From DAIODI01 sp046349255 (GTDB taxonomy: Bacteria > Pseudomonadota > Alphaproteobacteria > Rhizobiales > Aestuariivirgaceae), in assembly GCA_046349255.1 (NCBI GenBank), contig JAXMCR010000003.1:434001-498000 (forward strand): a DNA stretch of 64,000 nt, in the 5' to 3' direction. The notes under the pieces are model-generated. The model made no database searches, was not told the origin of the DNA, and was given only the letters and a program-made list of their open reading frames with translations. A program made the position numbers and the translations under genes. Position 1 is the stretch's first letter, and every line of letters begins with the position of its first letter. Of this stretch, positions 28,418 through 40,859 are shown piece by piece.

Positions 28418-29122
28418 TTGGGCAAGGCCTGGCAGGTCAACGTCGACGGTTTCGAAGGGCGCCTCGGCTACGCCTTCCGCGACCGCGCGCTGCTCGAGGC
28501 CGCGCTGACGCATGCCTCCGCGATCGATGACGGCCACGGCGACGACAACGAACGCCTCGAATTCCTGGGCGACCGCGTGCTTGCGCTGGTGATGGTGGAG
28601 GAACTGTTCCGCCTGCACCCCGACGCGCGCGAAGGCGAACTCGCCCGCCGTCTCAACACGCTCGTGCGGAAGGAGACGTGCGCGGAGGTTTCGCGCGCAT
28701 TGGGGGTCGCCGATGCAATGAAGGCAGGCCGCTCCGTGCGCCGCCGCGCGATCGCGGAGAGCACCAACGTGCTGGGCGACACCTGCGAGGCGCTGATCGG
28801 GGCGATCTACCTCGACGGCGGGCTCGAGGCGGCTCGCCGCTTCGTGCTGGCGAGCTGGCAGCCGTTCCTCGACAGCGCGACGATGGCGCGCAAGGACCCG
28901 AAGACCGCGCTGCAGGAATGGGCGCTCGCCCGCGCGCTGCCGGTGCCGGCATACGACGAGCTCGGCCGCGAGGGCCCCGACCACCTGCCGCAGTTTTCCA
29001 TGCGCGTCACCGTCGACGGGTCGGAGCCCGCGACCGGCGTCGGGCGCACCAAACGGCAAGCGGAGCAGGAGGCGGCGACCGCGTTCCTGAAGCGCGAAGG
29101 AGTGTGGAGCGATGACGACTGA
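28418..29122 (+). CDS. rnc: ribonuclease III
   Basis: 234 residues. Cuts double-stranded RNA in rRNA maturation and regulation. The endonuclease signature NERLEFLGDRVL and the C-terminal catalytic GDTCEALIGAIYLDGG are present, followed by a double-stranded RNA-binding domain (about 160-230). The start codon is TTG at 28418; no ATG or GTG lies in a better place and family N-termini begin here. The last 11 nt overlap era. Confidence 0.94.
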   Translation: MGKAWQVNVDGFEGRLGYAFRDRALLEAALTHASAIDDGHGDDNERLEFLGDRVLALVMVEELFRLHPDAREGELARRLNTLVRKETCAEVSRALGVADAMKAGRSVRRRAIAESTNVLGDTCEALIGAIYLDGGLEAARRFVLASWQPFLDSATMARKDPKTALQEWALARALPVPAYDELGREGPDHLPQFSMRVTVDGSEPATGVGRTKRQAEQEAATAFLKREGVWSDDD

Positions 29123-30014
29123 CGCCGCGACGACCCGCTGCGGCTTCGCCGCCATCATCGGCGTGCCGAACGCCGGCAAGTCGACGCTCCTCAACGCGCT
29201 CGTCGGCATGAAGGTGTCGATCGTCACCCACAAGGTCCAGACGACGCGCGCCCGTATCCGCGCCATCGCGATCGAGGGACCGTCGCAGATCATCTTCGTC
29301 GACACGCCGGGCCTCTTCACGCCGAAGCGCCGGCTCGACGAGGCGATGGTGGACGCCGCCTGGAGCGGAGCAGGGGAAGCCGACCTCGTGATCCTCGTCG
29401 CCGATGCCCGCGAGGGCCTGAGCGAGGACGTCGAGCGCATCCTCGACGGCCTTGGCGAGATCAAGGCGCCGGTGGTTCTGGCGCTCAACAAGATCGACCT
29501 GATGAAGCGCGACGAGCTCCTGCCGCTTGCCGAGCGCTTCAACGCCCGGAAGTCGTTCGCCGCGACGTTCATGATCTCCGCGATGACCGGCAGCGGCATT
29601 GCCGACCTGCGCGCCTTCGCCGCGAACGCGATGCCGGATGGCCCCTGGCTTTACCCGGAAGACCAGATCGCCGACCTCCCCGTGCGCCTCATGGCGGCAG
29701 AGATCACGCGCGAAAAACTCTACCTGCGGCTCCACGACGAACTGCCGTATTCCTCCATGGTCGAGACGGAGACGTGGGAGGAGCGCAAGGACGGTTCCGT
29801 GAAGATCGACCAGGTCGTCTACGTGGAGCGGGAAGGCCAGCGCAAGATCGTGCTCGGCAAGGGCGGCCAGACGATCAAGGCGATCGGCCAGGCGGCGCGG
29901 AAGGAGATCGCCGAGGCGCTCGGCCAGCCGGTCCATCTCTTCCTGTTCGTGAAGGTGCGCGAGAACTGGTCGAACGACCCCGAGCGCCTGCGCATGATGG
30001 GCCTCGAGCCCTGA
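29112..30014 (+). CDS. era: GTPase Era
   Basis: 300 residues. Binds the 3' end of 16S rRNA and helps 30S assembly. GTP-binding elements: G1 GVPNAGKST (about 17-25), G3 DTPGLF, G4 NKIDLM, G5 SAMTGSG; the C-terminal KH domain contains GKGGQTIKAIGQAARKEI. The rnc-era-recO order is conserved in proteobacteria. The ATG overlaps the end of rnc by 11 nt. Confidence 0.96.
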   Translation: MTTDAATTRCGFAAIIGVPNAGKSTLLNALVGMKVSIVTHKVQTTRARIRAIAIEGPSQIIFVDTPGLFTPKRRLDEAMVDAAWSGAGEADLVILVADAREGLSEDVERILDGLGEIKAPVVLALNKIDLMKRDELLPLAERFNARKSFAATFMISAMTGSGIADLRAFAANAMPDGPWLYPEDQIADLPVRLMAAEITREKLYLRLHDELPYSSMVETETWEERKDGSVKIDQVVYVEREGQRKIVLGKGGQTIKAIGQAARKEIAEALGQPVHLFLFVKVRENWSNDPERLRMMGLEP

Positions 30015-30048
30015 TCAATCGACGGGGGATCGTCGACGGGAGCGCCTT

Positions 30049-30804
30049 TTGGCGATGGACTGGTCCGAGGAAGGCATCGTCCTGAGCGTCCGCACCCACG
30101 GCGAGACGGCGGCGATCGCCGACGTCTTCACCCGCGAGCGCGGCCGCTGGCAAGGGCTGGTGCGCGGCGGCCGGTCGCGCGCCATGCGGCCGGTCCTCCA
30201 GCCGGGCAACATCGTCGCCGCCCGCTGGCGGGCCCGCATCGAGGATCACCTCGGCGCGTTCTCGATCGAGCCGGTGGCGCTGAAGGTCGGCGCGCTGATC
30301 GACTCGCCCCTGAAGCTCGCCGGGCTCACGACCTTCACAACGCTTGCAAAGCTGCTGCCCGAGCGCGAGGCGCACGCGCGCCTCTACGACGCGCTGCGCA
30401 TCGCGCTCGACACGCTCGAGCTCGACGAGGTGTGGCCGGCCGTGCTCGTGCGGTTCGAACTCGGCGTGCTCGAGGAACTGGGGTTCGGCCTCGACCTGGG
30501 GTCGTGCGCGGCGACGGGGGTCAACGACGACCTCGTCTACGTGTCGCCGAAGACCGGGCGCGCCGTTTCGGCCGCGGCGGGCGAACCGTGGAAGGACAAG
30601 CTCTTCGCGCTCCCGCCGTTCCTCAGGCCCGCGGGCTCCGGCGCGCCGCCCACGACCGGGGACGTGCTGGCGGGCCTCAGGCTCACCGGCCATTTCCTCC
30701 ATCGCTACGTGTTCGGTCCGCGCGGCCTCGACATGCCCGACCAGCGTCGCCTGATCGAGGCGCACCTCGAGCGCGCGGTTCACGCAGATGCGAGGGGCGG
30801 GTGA
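30049..30804 (+). CDS. recO: DNA repair protein RecO
   Basis: 251 residues. RecO works with RecR in loading RecA at single-stranded gaps. The N-terminal OB fold (DEGIVLSVRTHGE-like: WSEEGIVLSVRTHGETAAIA, DVFTRERGRWQGLVRGG) and helical C-terminal domain are typical. Either TTG at 30049 (with GGGAG 6 nt upstream) or ATG at 30055 could be the start; the difference is two residues. Confidence 0.92.
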   Translation: MAMDWSEEGIVLSVRTHGETAAIADVFTRERGRWQGLVRGGRSRAMRPVLQPGNIVAARWRARIEDHLGAFSIEPVALKVGALIDSPLKLAGLTTFTTLAKLLPEREAHARLYDALRIALDTLELDEVWPAVLVRFELGVLEELGFGLDLGSCAATGVNDDLVYVSPKTGRAVSAAAGEPWKDKLFALPPFLRPAGSGAPPTTGDVLAGLRLTGHFLHRYVFGPRGLDMPDQRRLIEAHLERAVHADARGG

Positions 30805-30883
30805 CATCCCGTCGCTTGGCAAGGCGGCCCGCCTCGGGCATCTAGTCGCTCGACGAAACGCGACGGCAGACGGAGAACTGAAC

Positions 30884-31288
30884 ATGCTCGGCAAGCTGAA
30901 CCACGTGGCGATCGCCGTTCCCGACCTCGCGGCGGCGACCGCCGTCTACCGCGGCACCCTGGGGGCCAAGGTATCGCCCGCCCAGCCCGAGCCCGCGCAC
31001 GGCGTGACAGTGGTGTTCGTCGAACTGCCGAACACGAAGGTGGAGCTCCTCGAGCCGCTCGGGGAAAACTCGCCGATCAAGGGCTTTCTCGAGAAGAACC
31101 CGTCGGGCGGCATCCACCACGTCTGCTACGAGGTGGACGACATTCTCGTCGCCCGCGACCGGCTGAAGGCCGAGGGCGCGCGCGTGCTCGGCGACGGCAA
31201 CCCGAAGATCGGCGCCCACGGCAAGCCCGTTCTGTTCCTCCACCCCAAGGACTTCTTCGGCACGCTGGTCGAACTCGAGCAGGCGTGA
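30884..31288 (+). CDS. mce: methylmalonyl-CoA epimerase
   Basis: 134 residues of the vicinal-oxygen-chelate fold. It interconverts (2R)- and (2S)-methylmalonyl-CoA for propionyl-CoA use. Metal ligands are placed at His in LNHVAIAVPD, His in GGIHHVCYEVDD and Glu in FGTLVELEQA. ATG 30884 has a GGAGAACTG ribosome-binding site. The mce-DUF1467-proS order is a common alphaproteobacterial synteny block. Confidence 0.93.
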   Translation: MLGKLNHVAIAVPDLAAATAVYRGTLGAKVSPAQPEPAHGVTVVFVELPNTKVELLEPLGENSPIKGFLEKNPSGGIHHVCYEVDDILVARDRLKAEGARVLGDGNPKIGAHGKPVLFLHPKDFFGTLVELEQA

Positions 31289-31292
31289 AGCG

Positions 31293-31571
31293 ATGAGCGT
31301 CTGGTCCGGCCTCGCGATCTACTTCGTCATCTGGTGGACGGTGCTGTTCGCCGTCCTGCCGTTCGGGGTGCGGAGCCACCACGAGGCGGGCGTGCCGGTC
31401 GAGCCGGGGCACGCGGACGCTGCCCCCGTCGAGCCGATGCTCGTGAAGAAGGCGATCTGGACCACCATCGTGGCGGCCGTGGTGTTCGCCGCGATGTGGT
31501 GGGTCTACGCGAAATCGGGCCTGACGCTCGACGACATCCCGTTCATGCCGAAGTTCAGGGAAGACGGCTAG
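31293..31571 (+). CDS. DUF1467 membrane protein
   Basis: 92 residues with two membrane helices (about 5-23 and 54-72) and the conserved N-terminus YFVIWWTVLFAVLPFGVRS. Function of the family unknown. Starts 4 bp after mce and its stop abuts the GTG of the acetyltransferase gene. Confidence 0.9.
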   Translation: MSVWSGLAIYFVIWWTVLFAVLPFGVRSHHEAGVPVEPGHADAAPVEPMLVKKAIWTTIVAAVVFAAMWWVYAKSGLTLDDIPFMPKFREDG

Positions 31572-32033
31572 GTGGTTGATCGGGACGCGATTCTCGAGCT
31601 GACGGCCGCCCACGAAGTCGAAACCTCCCCGCTCGACGGTGAGGCGCTCGACCGCCTTCTCGCGGAAGCGTTCCATGTGGGGCTCGCTGACGACGGGCGG
31701 GCTGCGTTCCTGATTGCGTTCGCCGAATCCGCCGACTACGCGAGCCCGAACTTCCTGTGGCTGCGCCGGCGGCTCAGCCGGTTCGTCTATGTGGACCGCG
31801 TGGTCGTTGCGCCGGCCGCGCGCGGACAGGGCCTCGCGAGAGGGCTTTACCGGGAGGTGTTCGACCGCACCCTCGCGTCCGGCCGGTCGATCGTGTGCTG
31901 TGAGGTCAACAAGGTGCCGCCGAACGAAGCGTCGGACCGCTTCCACGCGGCCCTGGGATTCGGCGAGATCGGGCAGGAGGGCACGCCGGACGGAAAGAAG
32001 CGGGTGCGGTACCTCGCCCGCACGATCGGCTGA
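31572..32033 (+). CDS. GNAT-family N-acetyltransferase
   Basis: 153 residues. The acetyl-CoA-binding motif A is VVVAPAARGQGLARGLYREV (about 78-97), followed by the FHAALGFGEIGQE region typical of GNATs. Substrate unknown. GTG start at 31572 immediately follows the DUF1467 stop, so translation is probably coupled. A strong terminator follows the gene. Confidence 0.8.
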   Translation: MVDRDAILELTAAHEVETSPLDGEALDRLLAEAFHVGLADDGRAAFLIAFAESADYASPNFLWLRRRLSRFVYVDRVVVAPAARGQGLARGLYREVFDRTLASGRSIVCCEVNKVPPNEASDRFHAALGFGEIGQEGTPDGKKRVRYLARTIG

Positions 32034-32047
32034 AAGCGTTCTGCCGA

Positions 32048-32079
32048 AACAAAAAAGCAAGGCCGAAGCCTTGCTTTCT
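32048..32079 (+). terminator. Rho-independent terminator
   Basis: Stem AGCAAGGC (32056-32063) pairs with GCCTTGCT (32068-32075) around a CGAA tetraloop, flanked by six A upstream and TTTCTT downstream. It ends the mce-DUF1467-GNAT unit and could work in both directions. Confidence 0.9.
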
Positions 32080-32291
32080 TGGTTCCTTCCTCGTCGTCAA
32101 GCCTCGGGTACTCAAATCGCACCCTGACGACTGTCAAACCTCCCGAGACTTGGACCGCTCGTCGCCACTTCGAGGCAGCATACGAGACCCTCATGTCCAG
32201 TGTTATTGCGCGCGACTGTAGCAGACCGCCGCAGCCTGTCACCTTAATTCTGACATGATCCATGACGGATGACAGCAATTTAATATCGCCG
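32080..32291. other. non-coding region upstream of proS
   Basis: About 210 bp between the GNAT terminator and the proS promoter candidate. I see no gene, no T-box and no repeat. It may contain the start of the proS leader or an unannotated regulator site. Confidence 0.4.
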
Positions 32292-32319
32292 TTGTCATCC
32301 CCGGTCGGCACGGTATAAG
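32292..32319 (+). promoter_or_regulatory. putative sigma-70 promoter for proS
   Basis: TTGTCA at 32292-32297 and TATAAG at 32314-32319, 16 bp apart, 40 bp upstream of the proS ATG. Each hexamer is one mismatch from consensus. Confidence 0.5.
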
Positions 32320-32358
32320 CGCCGGTCATCAACGACCACAAAACGACCCTGCAGCCCC

Positions 32359-33684
32359 ATGCGACTGTCAAAATTTTTCATGCCGATCCTGCGCGACGAT
32401 CCCAAAGAAGCGGAGATCGTTTCGCACAAGCTCATGCTCCGCGCCGGCATGATCCGGCAGGAGGCCGCGGGCAGCTATTCGTGGCTGCCGACCGGCTACA
32501 AGGTGCTGCGCAAGATCGAGCAGATCGTGCGCGAGGAGCAGAACCGGGCGGGCGCCATCGAGGTGCTGATGCCGACGATCCAGTCGGCCGACCTGTGGAA
32601 GAAGTCCGGCCGGTACAATGCCTATGGCAAGGAGATGCTGCGCATCAAGGACCGGCATGACCGCGACATGCTCTACGGGCCGACCAATGAGGAGATGATC
32701 ACCGACATCTTCCGGCAGGGGGTGCAGAGCTACAAGGACGTACCGCGCAACCTCTACCACATCCAGTGGAAGTTCCGCGACGAGGTGCGCCCGCGCTTCG
32801 GTGTGATGCGCGGCCGCGAGTTCCTGATGAAGGACGCCTACTCGTTCGACCTGACGCGCGAGGCGGGTCAGCACTCCTACAACAAGATGTTCGTGTCGTA
32901 CCTGAGGACTTTCGCCCGGATGGGCCTCAAGGCCGTGCCGATGCGCGCCGAGACAGGGCCGATCGGCGGCAAGGACAGCCACGAGTTCCTCATCCTCGCT
33001 GATACGGGTGAGAGCGAGGTGTTCTTCGACCGCGACTTCTACGACATGGACTGGACCGCCTTCGACATCGACTACGACGACGTCGCCGCGGTTGCCAAGG
33101 TTGTGGAGGATTTCACCTCAAAGTACGCCGCCACAGACGAAAAACACGTCCAGGCCGAGTTCGAGCAGCGCGTTCCTGAAGGTCGTCGCCTCACTGGCCG
33201 TGGCATCGAAGTCGGGCACATCTTCTTCTTCGGCACCAACTACTCGGAGCCGCTTGGCTGCCTGGTGCAGGGTCCGGACGGCCAGAAGGTGCCGGTGCAG
33301 TCGGGCTCTTACGGCATCGGCGTGTCGCGTCTCGTTGGCGCGATCATCGAGGCGAGCCACGACGAGGCGGGGATAATCTGGCCGGAGCCCGTGGCCCCGT
33401 TCCGCGTCGGGCTGATCAACCTCAAGGCCGGCGATCCCGACAGCGACAAGGCCTGCGAATCCCTTTACCGAGGGCTCGAGGCGAAGGGCGTCGAGGTGCT
33501 CTATGACGACCGCGACGAACGTGCCGGGCAGAAATTCGCGACGATGGACCTGATCGGCCTGCCCTGGCAGGTGATCGTCGGTCCCCGCGGGCTCAAGGAG
33601 GGCGTGGTCGAGGTGAAGAACCGGCGAACGGGCGAACGCGAGAACGTGCCGGTCGGGGCTGTGCTCGACCGTTTCGGAGGCTGA
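32359..33684 (+). CDS. proS: prolyl-tRNA synthetase (short alphaproteobacterial form)
   Basis: 441 residues. Class II motifs are visible: motif 2 FRDEVRPRFGVMRGREFLMK (about 141-160) and motif 3 GSYGIGVSRLVGAII (about 316-330), then the C-terminal anticodon-binding domain (RVGLINLKAGDP...). The length lacks the about 180-residue editing (INS) domain found in E. coli ProS, as is usual in alphaproteobacteria; mischarged Ala-tRNA(Pro) must then be cleared in trans. Starts with MRLSKFFMPILRDDPKEAEI. Confidence 0.96.
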   Translation: MRLSKFFMPILRDDPKEAEIVSHKLMLRAGMIRQEAAGSYSWLPTGYKVLRKIEQIVREEQNRAGAIEVLMPTIQSADLWKKSGRYNAYGKEMLRIKDRHDRDMLYGPTNEEMITDIFRQGVQSYKDVPRNLYHIQWKFRDEVRPRFGVMRGREFLMKDAYSFDLTREAGQHSYNKMFVSYLRTFARMGLKAVPMRAETGPIGGKDSHEFLILADTGESEVFFDRDFYDMDWTAFDIDYDDVAAVAKVVEDFTSKYAATDEKHVQAEFEQRVPEGRRLTGRGIEVGHIFFFGTNYSEPLGCLVQGPDGQKVPVQSGSYGIGVSRLVGAIIEASHDEAGIIWPEPVAPFRVGLINLKAGDPDSDKACESLYRGLEAKGVEVLYDDRDERAGQKFATMDLIGLPWQVIVGPRGLKEGVVEVKNRRTGERENVPVGAVLDRFGG

Positions 33685-33691
33685 CGCGAAC

Positions 33692-34963
33692 GTGGCGCAG
33701 GCCGGCGACACCGCCCCCTTCAGCGCGTTCGAACGGACGATCGCCTGGCGCTATCTCCGGGCGCGCCGCAAGGAAGGCTTCATCTCCGTCATCGCCGGCT
33801 TCTCGTTCCTCGGCATCATGCTGGGCGTCGCCACGCTCATCATCGTGATGGCCGTGATGAACGGCTTCCGCACCGAACTCCTGTCGAAGATTCTCGGCTT
33901 CAGCGGCCACATCACGGTGCTCTCCGACCAGGCGGGGCCGATCGTGGATTTCGACCAGCGCGTCGCGCAGATCAAGGGTGTGGCGGGCGTGAAGAGCGCC
34001 ATCCCCTACGTCGAGGGGCAGGTGATGGCGTCGTCGCAGCGGCAGGCGACCGGCGCGCTCGTGCGCGGCATCCGCGAAAGCGACCTGAAGCAGCTGCCCT
34101 CGATCAACAACAAGAACCTGCGCGGTTCGATCGAAGGCTTCGACCAGGCTGGAGGGATCGCCGTCGGCTGGCGACTCGCGTGGAACCACGGACTTGCGGT
34201 GGGCGACAACCTCACGATCATTTCCCCGCAGGGTCCCGACACGATCTTCGGCTCGGCGCCGAGGATCCGCTCCTACAAGATCGTCGCCGTCTTCGACATC
34301 GGCATGTCGGAGTACGACAACACGGTCGTCTACATGCCGTTCGCCGAAGCGCAGGAGTTCTTCATGCAGGAGAACGGCGCGACCGCGATCGAGGTGATGG
34401 TCGACAATCCGGACAAGGTCGACGACGAGGTCTCGATGCTCACCAAGTCGACGGGACCCGGCGTGCAGTTCCTGTCGTGGAAGCGCACCAACGAGACGTT
34501 CTTCAACGCGCTTCAGGTCGAGCGCAACGTGATGTTCCTGATCCTGACGCTGATCATCCTCGTAGCCGCCCTCAACATCATCTCGGGCCTGATCATGCTC
34601 GTGAAGGACAAGGGCCGCGACATCGCGATCCTGCGCACCATGGGCGCGACGTCGGGCGCGATCCAGCGCATCTTCTTCATGACGGGCGCAGCGATCGGCG
34701 TCGCCGGCACGATCGCCGGGATCATCGTTGGCGTCGTCATCTGCCTCAACATCGAGGAGATCCGCCAGTTCCTGTCGTGGCTCTCGGGCACCACGATCTT
34801 CCCGCCCGAACTCTACTACCTGTCGAAGCTCCCGGCCGAAATGGACGTGCACGAGACGGTGATGGTCGCGCTGATGGCGCTCGCGCTGTCGTTCCTCGCC
34901 ACGCTCTACCCCTCGCGCCGGGCCGCGAAGCTCGATCCCGTCGACGCGCTGCGCTACGAGTGA
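33692..34963 (+). CDS. lolE: lipoprotein-releasing ABC transporter permease (LolC/LolE family)
   Basis: 423 residues. Four membrane helices (one near 40-62, three in the last 150 residues) and a large periplasmic domain, the MacB/FtsX layout. It extracts outer-membrane lipoproteins from the inner membrane and passes them to LolA. N-terminal motif FERTIAWRYLRARRKEGFIS is diagnostic. Only one permease gene is present next to lolD, as usual in alphaproteobacteria, where a single LolF-like protein replaces LolC and LolE; the symbol is therefore approximate. GTG start at 33692. Confidence 0.92.
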   Translation: MAQAGDTAPFSAFERTIAWRYLRARRKEGFISVIAGFSFLGIMLGVATLIIVMAVMNGFRTELLSKILGFSGHITVLSDQAGPIVDFDQRVAQIKGVAGVKSAIPYVEGQVMASSQRQATGALVRGIRESDLKQLPSINNKNLRGSIEGFDQAGGIAVGWRLAWNHGLAVGDNLTIISPQGPDTIFGSAPRIRSYKIVAVFDIGMSEYDNTVVYMPFAEAQEFFMQENGATAIEVMVDNPDKVDDEVSMLTKSTGPGVQFLSWKRTNETFFNALQVERNVMFLILTLIILVAALNIISGLIMLVKDKGRDIAILRTMGATSGAIQRIFFMTGAAIGVAGTIAGIIVGVVICLNIEEIRQFLSWLSGTTIFPPELYYLSKLPAEMDVHETVMVALMALALSFLATLYPSRRAAKLDPVDALRYE

Positions 34964-34965
34964 CC

Positions 34966-35661
34966 ATGCGCCAGACGGTCCATCCGGTTCTCGAGCTGAA
35001 GCACATCGCGCGCTCCTACGCGCAAGGGGAGGCGAAGCTCGACATCTTCAAGAACCTGCACCTGAAGGTGAACCCGGGCGAGATCGTCGCGCTCGTCGGG
35101 CCGTCGGGCGCCGGCAAGTCGTCGCTCCTCCACATCGCCGGGCTGCTCGAGGCGCCAACGTCGGGCGAGGTGCTGATCTCCGGCAAGGTCTGCAACACGC
35201 TCGACGACGAGGCGCGCACGCGCATCCGCCGGCTCGGCATCGGGTTCGTCTACCAGTTCCATTGTCTCCTGCCGGAATTCACTGCGGTGGAGAACGTCAT
35301 CCTCCCGCAGCAGATCGCGGGCGTCGATCCCGCCGCGGCCGAGCAGCGCGCGCGGGACCTGCTCGTCCGCCTCGGCCTTGAGAAGCGGCTGACGCACCGG
35401 CCGGCGGAACTGTCGGGCGGCGAACAGCAGCGCGTCGCGATCGCGCGCGCCATTGCCAACCGGCCGCTGCTGCTCCTTGCCGACGAGCCGACCGGCAACC
35501 TCGACCCGCGTACCGCAGGCCACGTCCACAACGAGTTCCTGCGACTGATCGCGGAGGAGGGCGTCGGCGCCCTCATCGCCACGCACAACCTCGAGCTCGC
35601 CCGCTCCATGCACCGCGTCGTCCAGCTCGAGGGCGGGCACCTCGTCGAGGTCGAGGCGTGA
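34966..35661 (+). CDS. lolD: lipoprotein-releasing ABC transporter ATPase LolD
   Basis: 231 residues. Walker A GPSGAGKSSLL (about 45-55), Q-loop region VYQFHCLLPEFTAVENV, signature LSGGEQQRVAIARA, Walker B LLLADEPTGNLD. Provides ATP hydrolysis for the permease encoded 2 bp upstream. The ATG at 34966 gives the standard N-terminus; the open frame upstream is a shadow in the permease gene. Confidence 0.95.
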   Translation: MRQTVHPVLELKHIARSYAQGEAKLDIFKNLHLKVNPGEIVALVGPSGAGKSSLLHIAGLLEAPTSGEVLISGKVCNTLDDEARTRIRRLGIGFVYQFHCLLPEFTAVENVILPQQIAGVDPAAAEQRARDLLVRLGLEKRLTHRPAELSGGEQQRVAIARAIANRPLLLLADEPTGNLDPRTAGHVHNEFLRLIAEEGVGALIATHNLELARSMHRVVQLEGGHLVEVEA

Positions 35662-36677
35662 AGGCGGTCTTCGACGAACGCCAGTACGACCATGCACCGT
35701 CGCGCTTCCTGTCGCGCGGCGCGATCGTTCCCTACCCGGAGGCGCCCGAGCGCGCGACGCTGCTGCTCGCCGGCGCGCGGGCGGCGGGGCTGGCGGTCGT
35801 TGCACCGGACGCGTTCGACCCGGCGTCGCTCAAGTCCGTGCACACGGCGCGCTATCTGCGCTACCTCGAAACGGCGCATGCGGAGTGGAGCAGGCTTCCG
35901 AACGCCGGTCCGGAAGTGACGGCGTCCGTCAGGCCGGTCGAGAAGCCGGCGCAGTATCCGAAAGACATCATGGGCAAGGCCGGCTGGCACATGATGGACT
36001 TCTCCTGCGTGCTGCTGCAGTCGAGCCACCAGGCGATCCTCGCCTCCGCCGCCTCCGCCGCGACGGCGGCCCGCCTCGTGCTCGATGGCGAGCGCGCGGC
36101 GTATGCACTTGCGCGACCGCCGGGACATCATGCGTATGCCGACCGGGGCTCGGGCTTCTGCTACGTGAACAACTCGGCGCTGGCGGCGGAGACGCTGCGC
36201 GGCCGCCACGACCGCGTCGCGATCCTCGACATCGACGTCCACCACGGCAACGGCACGCAGGGCATCTTCTACGCGCGCCCCGACGTGCTCACCGTGTCGA
36301 TCCATGCGGACCCGGCCGCCTACTACCCCTACTTCTACGGCCATGCCGTGGAGACGGGCCGCGGGGCGGGCCGGGGGTTCAACCTCAACCTGCCGGTGCC
36401 GGTGAAGAGCGGCGACACGGTCTGGCTCTCCACCCTCGACAAGGCGCTCACCCGAATCGCTACCTACCGTCCCGGCGCGCTCGTCCTCGCCCTCGGACTC
36501 GACGCGCACGAGGCCGACCCGCTCGCCGGCGGCGCCGTCACGCGCGACGGGTTCAAGGCCATGGCGAAGCTCATCTCGCGTCTCAACTTGCCGACCGTAA
36601 TCGTTCAGGAAGGCGGGTATTTGACCGATTTCCTGTCCGGCAACCTCACGGCGTTCCTCGAAAGCTTCGGGGCCTGA
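35658..36677 (+). CDS. histone-deacetylase-family amidohydrolase
   Basis: 339 residues of the arginase/deacetylase fold. The catalytic His pair is in RPPGHHAYAD (about 150-160), Zn ligands Asp and His are in ILDIDVHHGNGT (about 188-199), and the second Asp is in LGLDAHEADPL (about 278-288). Bacterial homologues deacetylate acetylpolyamines or other acetylated amines. GTG start overlaps the lolD stop (GTGA), although a functional link with lipoprotein export is not evident. Confidence 0.88.
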   Translation: MKAVFDERQYDHAPSRFLSRGAIVPYPEAPERATLLLAGARAAGLAVVAPDAFDPASLKSVHTARYLRYLETAHAEWSRLPNAGPEVTASVRPVEKPAQYPKDIMGKAGWHMMDFSCVLLQSSHQAILASAASAATAARLVLDGERAAYALARPPGHHAYADRGSGFCYVNNSALAAETLRGRHDRVAILDIDVHHGNGTQGIFYARPDVLTVSIHADPAAYYPYFYGHAVETGRGAGRGFNLNLPVPVKSGDTVWLSTLDKALTRIATYRPGALVLALGLDAHEADPLAGGAVTRDGFKAMAKLISRLNLPTVIVQEGGYLTDFLSGNLTAFLESFGA

Positions 36678-36753
36678 AAGCTGCGGATAAGGGGGCGCGC
36701 CTGTTTGCGTCCCGAGTGTCGAGCGGCTACATCCTCCAGACGAGGAGAGTGCC

Positions 36754-40194
<3,441 letters not shown>

Positions 40195-40224
40195 GCGAAG
40201 GCACCTTTTGCCATGGCGCTGAGG

Positions 40225-40247
40225 ATTGCCGGCTCAAGGCCGGCAAT
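40225..40247. repeat. REP-like palindrome (type NATTGCCGG)
   Basis: ATTGCCGG (40225-40232) pairs with CCGGCAAT (40240-40247), loop CTCAAGG, followed by GACGAA. The same core recurs at about 40291-40317 and 40381-40407. Confidence 0.7.
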
Positions 40248-40290
40248 GACGAATTGGCTTGGGGACTATGGCTTGGCATGCATGAAGTGG

Positions 40291-40440
40291 ATTGGCGGCT
40301 CATGGCCGGCAATGACGAAACGGGGGCACGTGGAGGCCGGGCGGTCGCTTATTCGTCATGGCCGGGCTCGCGTGAAGATTAGTGCCGGCTCAGGGCCGGC
40401 AATGTCGAAACGGGGGCGGGTGGAGGGCGGGCGGTCGCTT
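40291..40440. repeat. imperfect 90-bp tandem duplication containing REP units
   Basis: Bases 40291-40350 reappear at 40381-40440 with about seven substitutions in 60 bp (shared: GGCTCA, GGCCGGCAATG, CGAAACGGGGGC, GGCGGTCGCTT). A further partial unit, GTCGCTTATTCGTCATGGCC plus GGGCT, occurs at 40345-40369 and 40461-40485. Confidence 0.7.
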
Positions 40441-40474
40441 ACGGGCGTGGAGATCGTGCCGTCGCTTATTCGTC

Positions 40475-40497
40475 ATGGCCGGGCTTGACCCGGCCAT
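40475..40497. repeat. REP palindrome ATGGCCGGG-CTTGA-CCCGGCCAT
   Basis: A perfect 9-bp inverted repeat with loop CTTGA, preceded by CGTC and followed by CC. This exact form of extragenic palindrome is widespread in rhizobial genomes. Confidence 0.8.
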
Positions 40498-40610
40498 CCT
40501 TTGTGACGCCGCATCGGGTGTGAGAATGACCGCCGGCTCCCCGGATCCTCGCCCGAGGATGACAAGAGGGGAACTGCCAACGCGAGCCGCTACGCCAACG
40601 CGCCCTTGTC

Positions 40611-40633
40611 ATGGTCGGGCTTGACCCGACCAT
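40611..40633. repeat. REP palindrome ATGGTCGGG-CTTGA-CCCGACCAT
   Basis: A compensated variant of the previous palindrome: both arms carry the same C-to-T/G-to-A change, so the stem is preserved. Compensation suggests the hairpin, not just the sequence, is maintained. Confidence 0.8.
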
Positions 40634-40691
40634 CCATTCGACGATCGGGCGGGCCGCCCGAGTGCCAGAAGCGAAGCCGACCCCGCCGGGG

Positions 40692-40720
40692 TTGCATCCT
40701 CGCGCGACACCCGCTATATG
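40692..40720 (+). promoter_or_regulatory. putative promoter for the rpsB operon
   Basis: TTGCAT (40692-40697), 17-bp spacer, TATATG (40715-40720). The leader to the rpsB ATG would be about 130 nt, suitable for autogenous control by S2, which I cannot demonstrate. Confidence 0.45.
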
Positions 40721-40859
40721 CCGCCTCGTTCAATCCACACGCGGGATGAAGGCCGGCTGCACGGGAAGTCATTCCCCACATAGCAGTGCGTCCATCCGGT
40801 GCCGGGGCTTCCCGGTCACATCCTCCCGCGGCGGTCAACCGGAGAAGGAGTTTTAGGCA

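Noticed and set aside
40213..40488. A 91-codon open frame in the REP region
   Set aside because: Made of translated palindromes and duplications; no ribosome-binding site or conserved motif.
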